Assembly (NCBI GenBank): GCA_002385265.1
Contig: DGDD01000174.1
Span: 1 to 26,155 of the forward strand
Direction: 5' to 3'
DNA length: 26,155 nt
Source of the DNA: Chitinophagaceae bacterium UBA3961
GTDB lineage: Bacteria; Bacteroidota; Bacteroidia; Chitinophagales; Chitinophagaceae
Made by a program: the position numbers and the translations under genes. Under the pieces are notes generated by a model that did not search any database, had not been told where the DNA came from, and saw only the letters and a program-made list of their open reading frames with translations. Below, in pieces: positions 16,435-24,333 of the stretch; the first letter of the stretch is position 1; each line of letters starts with the position of its first letter.

Positions 16435-18570
16435 CTATTTTTTGTTGTAAACCAGATTATTCTGAGTAACCATATCAGAAATTACATTGACTGCTTCGTC
16501 GAGGTAGATGTCTTTTCTGAGTGCGTTAATCCAAGCTTTGAAACGTTCTAGCTTACCATTGTCATATTCATATTTTTTCAAATCTTCATTCAAAGCCGTT
16601 ACATCTACTTCAGCCGGAAGTTTAGATGCAGACTCAATCTCTTTCACCGCTTCGCGAATTTGCTTCTGTTCTTCTTGATATTTTTTCAAATTCAGTGTAA
16701 CATCTTTATCGTTTTGAGTTGCGATCCAAGACGCGTTCTTTTGGATAAGACGAAAAGCGTTGCTGGCAGCTATTCTAGTTTCACTAGATTTCTTTACTGA
16801 GCTTAAGTCCAACTGATATTTCCAGTTAGAATACTCTGCTTTTTTAATTTCATCCCATGGCAAAGAAGATGGATCATCTTTCTCTCTCAATTTTGTATAC
16901 TCATAGATATCAGGGAGGTTAATGTCTGAAGCAACCCCTTTCAATTGAGTAGAACCTCCGTTGATGCGGTAGAATTTTTGCAAAGTAAGTTTGATGGTAC
17001 CTAGGTCGCTATTGGGATCTACCATACCTAAAATTTTATCCAGTCCGATGTTGCGTTGCACAGTTCCTTTACCAAATGTGGTTGTGCTACCGATGATAAC
17101 GCCCCGGTTATAATCTTGAATTGCGGCTGCAAATATTTCCGAAGCAGAGGCGCTGAATTCATTAACCATTACTGCAAGTGGGCCATCGTATAGAACTGAT
17201 TTATCACGATCATAAAAAACTTGCGGATTGCCTTCACGATCTTTCACTTGCACTATTGGGCCGCTTTCGATAAAGAAGCCAACCATTTGAACTACATCGT
17301 ACAATGAGCCTCCGCCATTGTTTCGGAGGTCCATTACGATACCGTCCACTTTCTGCTCTTTCAATTTGATAATTTCCTTTTTCACATCTTCAGAACATCT
17401 GGCTCCTTTTGCGTCAGAGAAATCAGCATAGAATTCAGGAAGGTATATGAATCCAATTTTACCTTTTGGTGTGTTTATCACCGCGCTTTTTGCAAAGGTT
17501 TCGTCTTGTACAATTTCATCACGAATGAGACTAACAGTTTTGGTAGTTCCGTCTGATTTTTTAAGCGTTAAGCGCACTTCAGTACCTTTTGTACCTCTAA
17601 TTATCTTAACAGCGTCTTCTACAAAGAAACCCGTTAGGTCAACAGGTTCTCCGGCACCTTGAGCAACTTTCAAAACAATGTCTCCTACTTGTACTTGTTG
17701 AGATTTCCAAGCGGGGCTACCTGCCAATAATGTAGCAATTTTAATATTCCCGTCTTCTTCTCTCAAAGAAGCTCCAATTCCGAAGAAGCGGCCACTCATT
17801 TGTTCGTCGAAGTAACGTTTGTCTACCGGTGGAAAAAAGGTGGTATGAGGATCCATACTCTCCGTAATCACGTTGATATAGGAATTGAAACGATCATCTA
17901 GAGATATTTTACTCAACAAGCGCTCGCTATAATAGCGTTCCATGATTTTCAAAACTCGTTCGCGCGCCTCTTTTTCTAAGTCGCCATCTGATTTTGCGAC
18001 AAACCCGGCAGTGTTTTTACTTTTCTCGCGGTTTTCAAGAAGGTCTGAATATCGATCCAATACAGCATACTTCAAATATTTTCTCCAATACTCCTTTCGT
18101 TCGGCCTCATTTTTCGGGAAATCATATTCGTCGGAATTGAAGTTTGCTGATTCCGATTTTGTAAAATCGAAAGGTTTGCTTAGGATGTCTCTGTAAATAG
18201 CGACGATCTCCGGTAAACGCTTTCGCATTACTTCATCAACTGCCGGTACAAAAAGTACATTGCCTCCAAGAATCTCATCGTCTAAACGAGTTTCAAATTT
18301 CTTGAGCGTTTGGATATCTGATTGAAGAAGGATTGATTTTTTTTCATCAACATATTTATCAGCTAAGAACTTTTTGAAAATGTACTTAGAATATTCGTCG
18401 TCAATTTTCTTAGGACTGTAGTGAACCTGCTGAAGCATGTCTCCCACATTATGAAGAATCTTTTCATATTTACCTGTGGGTGCTCCACCCCAACCGAATG
18501 TTTTAAAAGCGACGATTAAACCGGCTCCTAAAAACAACACGAGTACTGGCAAGGTTCTTTTACTAAACAT
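16435..18570 (-). CDS. prc: Tail-specific (C-terminal processing) protease, S41 family
   Basis: A 711-residue periplasmic Ser/Lys protease of the Prc/Tsp type. An N-terminal signal anchor (SKRTLPVLVLFLGAGLIVAF) is followed by a helical N-domain, a PDZ domain (about 258-352, with FGIGASLRE and AWKSQQVQVGDIV) and the S41 domain. Catalytic Ser475 is in the SASASE motif and Lys501 in FGKGTVQ, spaced nearly as in E. coli Prc. A Prc-type helical C-domain (about 560-711) follows. It degrades misfolded or tagged envelope proteins and can control peptidoglycan hydrolases. The frame is open to ATG 18618 and ATG 18591. I prefer ATG 18570 because it opens the signal anchor and lies 27 bases below an exact -7 element; this is an inference. 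The gene stands alone between tRNA-His and the ferredoxin operon. Confidence 0.92.
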   Translation of the reverse strand: MFSKRTLPVLVLFLGAGLIVAFKTFGWGGAPTGKYEKILHNVGDMLQQVHYSPKKIDDEYSKYIFKKFLADKYVDEKKSILLQSDIQTLKKFETRLDDEILGGNVLFVPAVDEVMRKRLPEIVAIYRDILSKPFDFTKSESANFNSDEYDFPKNEAERKEYWRKYLKYAVLDRYSDLLENREKSKNTAGFVAKSDGDLEKEARERVLKIMERYYSERLLSKISLDDRFNSYINVITESMDPHTTFFPPVDKRYFDEQMSGRFFGIGASLREEDGNIKIATLLAGSPAWKSQQVQVGDIVLKVAQGAGEPVDLTGFFVEDAVKIIRGTKGTEVRLTLKKSDGTTKTVSLIRDEIVQDETFAKSAVINTPKGKIGFIYLPEFYADFSDAKGARCSEDVKKEIIKLKEQKVDGIVMDLRNNGGGSLYDVVQMVGFFIESGPIVQVKDREGNPQVFYDRDKSVLYDGPLAVMVNEFSASASEIFAAAIQDYNRGVIIGSTTTFGKGTVQRNIGLDKILGMVDPNSDLGTIKLTLQKFYRINGGSTQLKGVASDINLPDIYEYTKLREKDDPSSLPWDEIKKAEYSNWKYQLDLSSVKKSSETRIAASNAFRLIQKNASWIATQNDKDVTLNLKKYQEEQKQIREAVKEIESASKLPAEVDVTALNEDLKKYEYDNGKLERFKAWINALRKDIYLDEAVNVISDMVTQNNLVYNKK

Positions 18571-18596
18571 ATAATTAAGGACTTTTAACATGATAC

Positions 18597-18604
18597 CAAA
18601 AATA
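18597..18604 (-). promoter_or_regulatory. Possible -7 element of the S41 protease gene
   Basis: TATTTTTG on the minus strand (18604-18597) matches TAnnTTTG exactly. If used, transcription starts near 18590 and translation at ATG 18570. No TTTG -33 element was found at the usual distance, so the call is tentative. Confidence 0.35.
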
Positions 18605-18700
18605 ACGATAAAAGGCATCAGATGTTGCTGCCTAAAACGAATATTAACAAGTGATTGTGTAAAAAACGAAAAATTACGTACGAAAACAAGGGGAAATAAA

Positions 18701-18723
18701 AATCCCGCAATATTTGCGGGATT
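18701..18723 (-). terminator. Terminator of tRNA-His
   Basis: A 10-bp perfect stem AATCCCGCAA / TTGCGGGATT (arms 18701-18710 and 18714-18723) with a short loop is followed by T-rich sequence on the minus strand. It starts four bases after the tRNA 3' end. Confidence 0.8.
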
Positions 18724-18727
18724 GTTG

Positions 18728-18802
18728 GGTGGCTAACCGGGTTCGAACCGGCGACCCTCAGAACCACAATCTGATGCTCTAACCAACTGAGCTATAGCCA
18801 CC
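18728..18802 (-). tRNA. tRNA-His (anticodon GTG)
   Basis: The minus strand folds into a full cloverleaf. The acceptor stem is GTGGCTA/TAGCCAC (18795-18801 with 18729-18735), the D-arm is GCTCAGTTGGTTAGAGC, the anticodon arm is TCAGA-TTGTGGT-TCTGA with anticodon GTG, and the T-arm carries GGTTCGAACC. The base before the acceptor stem is G (18802), giving the histidine-specific G-1 opposite discriminator C73 (18728). CCA is not encoded. It has its own promoter and terminator. Confidence 0.97.
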
Positions 18803-18812
18803 ATTTGGGCTG

Positions 18813-18844
18813 CAAATGTAGGGAGAAAATTTAAACTACTCAAA
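18813..18844 (-). promoter_or_regulatory. Promoter of tRNA-His
   Basis: TACATTTG (18820-18813, minus strand) is an exact -7 TAnnTTTG element. TTTG lies 20 bases upstream (18844-18841). Transcription would begin a few bases before the tRNA 5' end. The divergent DUF445 gene starts at 18912, so the two promoters share this short region. Confidence 0.7.
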
Positions 18845-18911
18845 AAACTGGGCTGAAAATTTACGGGTCACGATATTTTGGTCGTTCTTTGCGCATCTAA
18901 AAGAAAAGTCC

Positions 18912-19520
18912 ATGATTTGGTTGAAGTTTATTCTCATTCCGTTGATTTCAGCATTTATTGGTTGGTTCACCAATTGGATCGCAATTAAAATGTTGTTTCA
19001 TCCTCGCTTACCGAAGAAAGTTTTGGGAATGACTTTTCATGGTATTTTTCCTAAAAGACAACAGCAATTTGCAGAAAAATTGGGCAAGTTAGTGAGTCAG
19101 GAATTGCTTTCCTTTAGTGATATTGAGGCTAAGATCACTTCGCCCCAAAACATCGAGAAAATCATGCCTTTTGTAGAGGATCAGGTAGATCACTTTTTGC
19201 GTCATAAACTAAGTGAGGCATTCCCTATTATTTCTATGTTTATTGGGGAGAAAACGATTGCAGAATTGAAGGGCGTTTTCATGCAGGAGTTAAAAGTAAT
19301 TCTTCCTAAAACGCTGAAGTCATATATGGGTAATCTCCAACAAGAATTGGATCTCGAGAAAATAGTGACTGAAAAAGTGGCCGGATTTTCTTCCGATAAA
19401 CTTGAGCAAATTCTGCTACAAGTGATGTCGAAAGAATTTCGCTTTGTAGAGATCATTGGTGGGGTTTTGGGATTTGTTATCGGATTACTTCAGGTGTTAC
19501 TCACACTGTTTATTGGATAA
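18912..19520 (+). CDS. DUF445 family membrane protein
   Basis: A 202-residue protein with an N-terminal membrane segment containing the family signature GWFTNWIAIKMLFHP, an amphipathic helical middle, and a C-terminal hydrophobic anchor (GGVLGFVIGLLQVLLTLFIG). This is the short form of DUF445 (PF04286; related to the YheB group). Its function is not established. Both ends membrane-anchored with a soluble helical middle is the visible topology. ATG 18912 is used because it directly precedes the first helix. It is divergent from tRNA-His and followed after 146 bases by the TonB-receptor gene. No clear terminator was seen after the stop, only a weak GTGGT/ACCAC-type hairpin near 19580. Confidence 0.88.
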   Translation: MIWLKFILIPLISAFIGWFTNWIAIKMLFHPRLPKKVLGMTFHGIFPKRQQQFAEKLGKLVSQELLSFSDIEAKITSPQNIEKIMPFVEDQVDHFLRHKLSEAFPIISMFIGEKTIAELKGVFMQELKVILPKTLKSYMGNLQQELDLEKIVTEKVAGFSSDKLEQILLQVMSKEFRFVEIIGGVLGFVIGLLQVLLTLFIG

Positions 19521-19666
19521 GGCTGCTCACAAAGCATTCATTTACAAGGCCGTAAACCTTTTCACCTGCCATTTGTTAGGGTGTGGTTACCACTCATCAC
19601 TTTAATACAGGTTTTACAATTATGTGACGTCCAACTTTGCACACTCTCAACTCTATTTTTAAGATT

Positions 19667-22339
19667 ATGAAGAAATTATTACCAGTTATCCTTATGTGTT
19701 TTTTGGCCACCAATTTATGGGCTCAAATACCCGGTGGCGGTGGTCGTCCGGGAATGGGCGGAGGACAGAATATGAATATGGGTCGATTTTACGGCAAAAT
19801 TGTTGATTCTAAAACTAATAAAGGTATAGAAGCAGTTTCAGTTCAACTGATACAAAGCAAATTCGACACTGTTTCAAAGAAAAGAAACGATGTTGTTATT
19901 GGTGGGATGTTTACCAATAAGAACGGCGAATTCAGTTTGGAAAACTTGCCAATCATGGGCAATTTCAAACTTAAGATAACGGCGATAGGTTATAAGACCT
20001 TGGAGCAGAAAGTTGCATTTGAAATGAAATTTGGACAAGGTACGGATATGACTCAGGCGATCGCCGGCATCGATAAAGACCTTGGTAATATTAAGATTGA
20101 AGAAGATGCCAAAGTACTGGAATCGGTAACGGTAACCGGAACCAAGCCTTTAGTAACCAGCAGCATTGACCGCAAAGTGTTTAATGTTGAAAAGAACATT
20201 ACGTCGGTAGGTGGAACAGCAGTAGATGTAATGAAAAATGTTCCCTCATTGAACGTTGATATCGATGGTAACGTAACACTTCGAAACAACGCTCCCCAAA
20301 TCTTTGTTGATGGCCGCCCTACAACCTTAACTTTGGATCAAATTCCGGCTGACGCTATTCAAAGTGTGGAAGTAATTACCAACCCATCTGCTAAATTCGA
20401 CGCGTCGGGTGGTACATCAGGTATTTTGAACATCGTCTTAAAAAAGAACAGAAAAGCCGGCTACAATGGTAATCTTAGAGCCGGAATTGATCAAAGAGGT
20501 CGATTCAATTTGGGAGGTGATATCAATGTTCGTCAAGGTAAAATCAATGCCTTTGCCAGTGCAAACTATAACCAAAGAAAGTCCATTAGTACCGGTACTA
20601 CAGATCGTTTGACCTTGGTAAATGCCCCCAATACTTTTCTCTTACAAAATGACAAGAATATCAGTTTGGGATATTTTGCCTTTATGCGTGCCGGTTTCGA
20701 TTATTTGATCGACAATAGAAATACGCTTACCATTTCAGGAACCTATGTAAATGGTAAGTTCCAACCGGAATCGAACAGTGATATTCGCGTTGATACACTT
20801 GGTGCTACAACAACAAGTTCTTTCAGCAATCGATTCAATAAAAGCACAGGTGAATTTAAGAACAAAGGAGGCTTGCTAAGTTTCAAGCATAACTTTGCAA
20901 AAGCAGGCAAGGAATGGACTGCCGATTTGAATTATAATAAGAGTAATAACAGTAATAGTAACTCCATTACAACAAGTAAAAGAACGAGCCCCAGCGGTCC
21001 GAATTTATTCCCATTCCAGCAATTAATTGCAGGCGGTGGCGATAACCAAACAATTACGATGCAGACTGACTATGCCGATCCGATCACTGCAAACAGTAAA
21101 ATTGAATTTGGCGCAAGAGCTCAACTGAGAAGCATTAATAGTGAAAACATTATCAGTTTTGTGGACAACCAAGGGAACCCCGTTAAAGTTCCACAGTTGT
21201 CTTCCAAATACAAAAACAGTGACAATGTTTACGCCGGTTATGTGACTTTTCAAAACAAAATAAAAAACTTTGGCTATCAAATTGGTTTGAGAGCCGAGAG
21301 TTCAGAATACAATGGAGAAGTAAACACAGTGAATTCGAATCAGAAAGATACCGTTCTAAATTATTCAAATAGTTTTCCGATAAGTTTGTTTCCCAGTATC
21401 TTCTTGAGTCAAAAGTTGAAAAATGACCAGGAACTACAATTCAATGTTTCAAGAAGAATCAATCGTCCAAACTTCTTTCAACTTTTCCCATTCACTGATT
21501 ATTCAGACACATTGAATCTTTCCAGAGGAAATGCTAACCTGGTTCCTGAGTTTACTTACTCAGGAGAATTATCGTACAGTAAAACTTATGGAGGAAACAA
21601 CTCTTTGATCATTTCAGCATATGGTAAGTATACAGACAAATTGATTACGCGTTTTCAAGTTGCTGAACCAAGTGCCTTGAATCCGTCGGATTCAGTGTTG
21701 ATCAATACTTATATCAATGCTAATTCGAGCTATGTAACAGGATTAGAGTTCATAAACCGACAGGTAGTAACCAAATGGTGGGATCTCACTTCAAATTTAA
21801 ACTTATTTACTTCTAAGATCAATGTATCTGATCCTTCATTGAAACAGCAGGACAATGTATACAGTTGGTTCTTAAAGGTGAATAATAGTTTTAAACTACC
21901 TAAAAACTTCTCAGTTCAAGTGAGTGGCGATTACCAATCGAAAACCATCCTTCCTCCAGGCGGTTCTGGCGGCAGCGGCGGCGGTGGCGGCCGTGGTGGT
22001 GGCGGTGGTATGATGATGTTCGGAGGCGCTCAAAGTGCATCCCAAGGTTACATTCGCCCTAACTATGGTATGGATATAGCAGTTCGCTACGATTTCTTAA
22101 AAGAGAAGAGAGCATCGCTTACGTTGAACTTTAGTGATGTGTTCAGAACCAGAAGAGCCATTCAATATTCTTACAACGATTATTTCCAACAAACCTATGA
22201 TCGCTTGCGCGACCCACAAATGGTTCGTTTAACCTTCGCTTACCGTTTCGGTAAAGTAGATATGAACTTGTTCAAACGTAAGAACTTGAAGAGTATGGGA
22301 GAAGGAATGCAGGGTGCTACGGATGGAATGCAGCAATAA
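19667..22339 (+). CDS. TonB-dependent receptor, outer-membrane beta-barrel (OMP_b-brl_3 type)
   Basis: An 890-residue outer-membrane receptor. It has a signal peptide (MKKLLPVILMCFLATNLWAQ), a Gly-rich stretch, a carboxypeptidase-regulatory-like domain (about 35-130, GRFYGKIVDSKTNKGIEAVS), a TonB plug (about 140-235, with VDGRPTTLTLDQIPADAIQ and GGTSGILNIVLKK) and a long beta-barrel. A very Gly-rich segment (about 764-785, GGSGGSGGGGGRGGGGG then MMMFGG) probably forms a surface loop. Such proteins import large or scarce substrates, or act as OM-anchored factors, powered by TonB. The ligand is unknown and no SusD partner is adjacent. ATG 19667 is chosen over the in-frame ATG 19637 because it opens the signal peptide, and a near-consensus -7 element (CAACTTTG, 19632-19639) would exclude the earlier start. 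Confidence 0.92.
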   Translation: MKKLLPVILMCFLATNLWAQIPGGGGRPGMGGGQNMNMGRFYGKIVDSKTNKGIEAVSVQLIQSKFDTVSKKRNDVVIGGMFTNKNGEFSLENLPIMGNFKLKITAIGYKTLEQKVAFEMKFGQGTDMTQAIAGIDKDLGNIKIEEDAKVLESVTVTGTKPLVTSSIDRKVFNVEKNITSVGGTAVDVMKNVPSLNVDIDGNVTLRNNAPQIFVDGRPTTLTLDQIPADAIQSVEVITNPSAKFDASGGTSGILNIVLKKNRKAGYNGNLRAGIDQRGRFNLGGDINVRQGKINAFASANYNQRKSISTGTTDRLTLVNAPNTFLLQNDKNISLGYFAFMRAGFDYLIDNRNTLTISGTYVNGKFQPESNSDIRVDTLGATTTSSFSNRFNKSTGEFKNKGGLLSFKHNFAKAGKEWTADLNYNKSNNSNSNSITTSKRTSPSGPNLFPFQQLIAGGGDNQTITMQTDYADPITANSKIEFGARAQLRSINSENIISFVDNQGNPVKVPQLSSKYKNSDNVYAGYVTFQNKIKNFGYQIGLRAESSEYNGEVNTVNSNQKDTVLNYSNSFPISLFPSIFLSQKLKNDQELQFNVSRRINRPNFFQLFPFTDYSDTLNLSRGNANLVPEFTYSGELSYSKTYGGNNSLIISAYGKYTDKLITRFQVAEPSALNPSDSVLINTYINANSSYVTGLEFINRQVVTKWWDLTSNLNLFTSKINVSDPSLKQQDNVYSWFLKVNNSFKLPKNFSVQVSGDYQSKTILPPGGSGGSGGGGGRGGGGGMMMFGGAQSASQGYIRPNYGMDIAVRYDFLKEKRASLTLNFSDVFRTRRAIQYSYNDYFQQTYDRLRDPQMVRLTFAYRFGKVDMNLFKRKNLKSMGEGMQGATDGMQQ

Positions 22340-22371
22340 TTAAGAATTAAGAGTTAAGAATTAAGAATTAA
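22340..22371. repeat. TTAAGAA heptamer array
   Basis: Four tandem heptamers (TTAAGAA, TTAAGAG, TTAAGAA, TTAAGAA) and a partial fifth start at the TonB-receptor stop codon and run to its terminator. It is a short simple-sequence array of the kind seen in intergenic DNA; related AT-rich motifs recur at 12239-12259 and 25811-25897. Confidence 0.7.
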
Positions 22372-22396
22372 AGGCTCCCAGTGGGAGCCTTTTTTA
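22371..22396 (+). terminator. Terminator of the TonB-receptor gene
   Basis: A 9-bp stem AAGGCTCCC / GGGAGCCTT (22371-22379 with 22383-22391) with a 3-base loop, followed by a T-run. It lies about 30 bases after the stop and is a classic intrinsic terminator. Confidence 0.85.
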
Positions 22397-22410
22397 TTTA
22401 GATACTAGAT

Positions 22411-22559
22411 TGAGTTTTGCGCAGCTTAACTGCCTAGAGAGTTCACCGCGGAGAACGCGAAGAAGTCGCTAAGGATTTCGTTGCGGACCTTTGCGTTCTT
22501 CCTTACTTTGCGGTAAAGTAAACTGATCGAAGATTTTAATGACTAGAAATTAATTTACG
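22411..22559. repeat. Dispersed intergenic repeat, copy A
   Basis: This stretch shares ordered blocks with 25456-25692: TGAGTTTTGCGCAGC at the start, GTTCACCGC then GAG, a block reading TTTCGTTGCGGACCTTTGCG, ACTTTGCGGTA then AGTAAACTGAT, and AAATTAATTTA at the end. Its ends form an imperfect palindrome (ACCGC at 22445-22449 against CTTTGCGGT at 22506-22514, with GCG/CGC elements between), so it could fold as RNA or act as a REP-like element. It contains no gene. The rest of 22392-22608 holds an AACTC/AATACTC-rich tract before the dehydratase stop. Confidence 0.8.
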
Positions 22560-22608
22560 TTTTGTGTAGTCTCCTAAACTTAAAACTCACAACTCAATAC
22601 TCAATCAA

Positions 22609-24321
22609 TCAATGCGAATCCCTCGTCACCTCACTCCCCGACTTCCCCTTCAAAAAATCCAAATCACATCCCAAATGCGCCTGCTCCACCGTTCTTACAT
22701 ACAATCCCACATATCCTCTACCGGGGTTTACGGCTTTAGATTGCCAGGTCTTTTTACGCTCGGCTAAAATTTCATCGCTTACATGTAGTATCAACGAACG
22801 TGCGTCTACATCTAACTCTATCAAATCTCCATCTTGCACCACTGCGAAATTACCGCCCTCGGCAGCTTCAGGAGATGCATGCAAAATAACCGTCCCGAAT
22901 CCTGTTCCACTCATTCTTCCATCCGAAATCCGCACCATATCTTTCACACCTTGCGCTAATAATTTCTTCGGTAGCGCCATATTGCCCACTTCCGGCATAC
23001 CGGGATATCCTTTCGGACCCACATGCTTCAACACCAACACACTGTTCTCATCTACTTCTAAATTGGGATCATCAATGCGTGCTTTGTAATCTTCAATAGT
23101 TTCAAACACCACCGCTTTGCCTTTGTGTTTCATTAAGTGAGGACTCGCCGCAGAAGGCTTGATAATACATCCCGCTTCGCATAAATTCCCTTTCAATACA
23201 ATGATTCCGGAAACAGGATTCACCGGCTTTTCTAAAGAAGCGATTACTTCCGTATTATAGTTTTCCGCAATGGACACGTTTTCTTCCATCGATTTCCCAG
23301 TGACCGTAATGGCATCTTTATGAATCTTGGGTAAGAGTTCTTTGATAACAGCGGGCAATCCCCCTGCGTAAAACAGATCTTCCATGAAACCGGTGCCCGA
23401 TGGCTGAATATTGGCCAACAAAGGAACGCCTTGAGAATGCGTATCAAAATCTTCCAAGCTCAGGTCCACCCCTACTCTACCTGCAATGGCCAATAAATGA
23501 ATCACAAAATTGGTAGAGCCTCCAACGGCCGCATTTATTTTGATCGCGTTTTCAAATGCTTTTCTAGTTAGAATATCGGAAGGTTTTAAATCTTCCTTCA
23601 CCATTTCAACGATACGCATACCCGAAAACTGCGCCAGTACCTTTCTTCTGGAATCGGCAGCAGGAATGGCTGCATTGCCACTTAAGGTGAGTCCTAATGC
23701 TTCTACCATACAAGCCATTGAAGAGGCGGTACCCATTACGGCACAATGCCCTCTGCTTCTACACATACTGGCTTCGGCTTCGGCCAATTGTTCTTCGCTC
23801 ATGGCTCCGGAACGCAGGGCATCGTTGAAGCGCCACACGTCGCTGGTGCCAATAGGAGTCCCTTTATAGCTACCCGTTAGCATCGGACCTCCCGATACTA
23901 CAATGGCGGGGATGTCAACACTGCAAGCGCCCATTACCAAGGCGGGCGTTGTTTTATCACATCCGCAGAGCAGCACTACGCCGTCAACCGGATTTGCACG
24001 AATGGATTCCTCTACATCCATACTCGCCAAATTTCTATATAACATGGCAGTAGGCTTTATCAAGGTCTCTCCCAAACTCATCACGGGGAATTCAACCGGA
24101 AAGCCACCTGCTTGCAAAATGCCTCGCTTCACACTTTCAGCGAGTTCTTTGAAATGGGCGTTGCAGGGAGTAAGTTCACTCCATGTATTACAGATACCGA
24201 TCACGGGTCGGCCTTGAAATTCAAAATCGGGAATGCCTTGGTTTTTCATCCAAGCGCGGTAAATGAATCCGTCTTTCCCTTTTTTTCCAAACCAGCCGCG
24301 ACTTCTTAATTCTTTCGCCAT
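22609..24321 (-). CDS. IlvD/Edd-family dehydratase, sugar-acid (L-arabinonate) type
   Basis: A 570-residue Fe-S dehydratase. It opens LRSRGWFG, then YRAWMKNQG, and ends LDFLKGKSGSEVTRDSH. Both ends resemble the pentonate/hexonate dehydratases (L-arabinonate and D-xylonate type) rather than dihydroxy-acid dehydratase of branched-chain amino-acid synthesis. Expected [2Fe-2S] ligands are Cys53 (ELTPCNAH), Cys121 (LLCGCDKTTP) and Cys193 (RGHCAVMGTA). Lys123 is the probable carbamylated Mg2+ ligand, and the catalytic serine is in SDGRMSGTG. The reaction would be aldonate to 2-keto-3-deoxy acid. It begins 12 bases after the Gfo/Idh oxidoreductase, suggesting oxidation then dehydration in one operon. 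Local GC is higher than in most of the window. No terminator was seen after the stop; the repeat copy A lies there. Confidence 0.9.
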   Translation of the reverse strand: MAKELRSRGWFGKKGKDGFIYRAWMKNQGIPDFEFQGRPVIGICNTWSELTPCNAHFKELAESVKRGILQAGGFPVEFPVMSLGETLIKPTAMLYRNLASMDVEESIRANPVDGVVLLCGCDKTTPALVMGACSVDIPAIVVSGGPMLTGSYKGTPIGTSDVWRFNDALRSGAMSEEQLAEAEASMCRSRGHCAVMGTASSMACMVEALGLTLSGNAAIPAADSRRKVLAQFSGMRIVEMVKEDLKPSDILTRKAFENAIKINAAVGGSTNFVIHLLAIAGRVGVDLSLEDFDTHSQGVPLLANIQPSGTGFMEDLFYAGGLPAVIKELLPKIHKDAITVTGKSMEENVSIAENYNTEVIASLEKPVNPVSGIIVLKGNLCEAGCIIKPSAASPHLMKHKGKAVVFETIEDYKARIDDPNLEVDENSVLVLKHVGPKGYPGMPEVGNMALPKKLLAQGVKDMVRISDGRMSGTGFGTVILHASPEAAEGGNFAVVQDGDLIELDVDARSLILHVSDEILAERKKTWQSKAVNPGRGYVGLYVRTVEQAHLGCDLDFLKGKSGSEVTRDSH

Positions 24322-24333
24322 ATAGCAATTCGT

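Noticed and set aside
19637..19666. Earlier ATG of the TonB receptor
   Set aside because: The signal peptide starts at the ATG at 19667, and the earlier ATG overlaps a near-consensus -7 element.
22562..23089. Long plus-strand open frame opposite the dehydratase gene
   Set aside because: It is antisense to a well-supported dehydratase and shows no protein family character.
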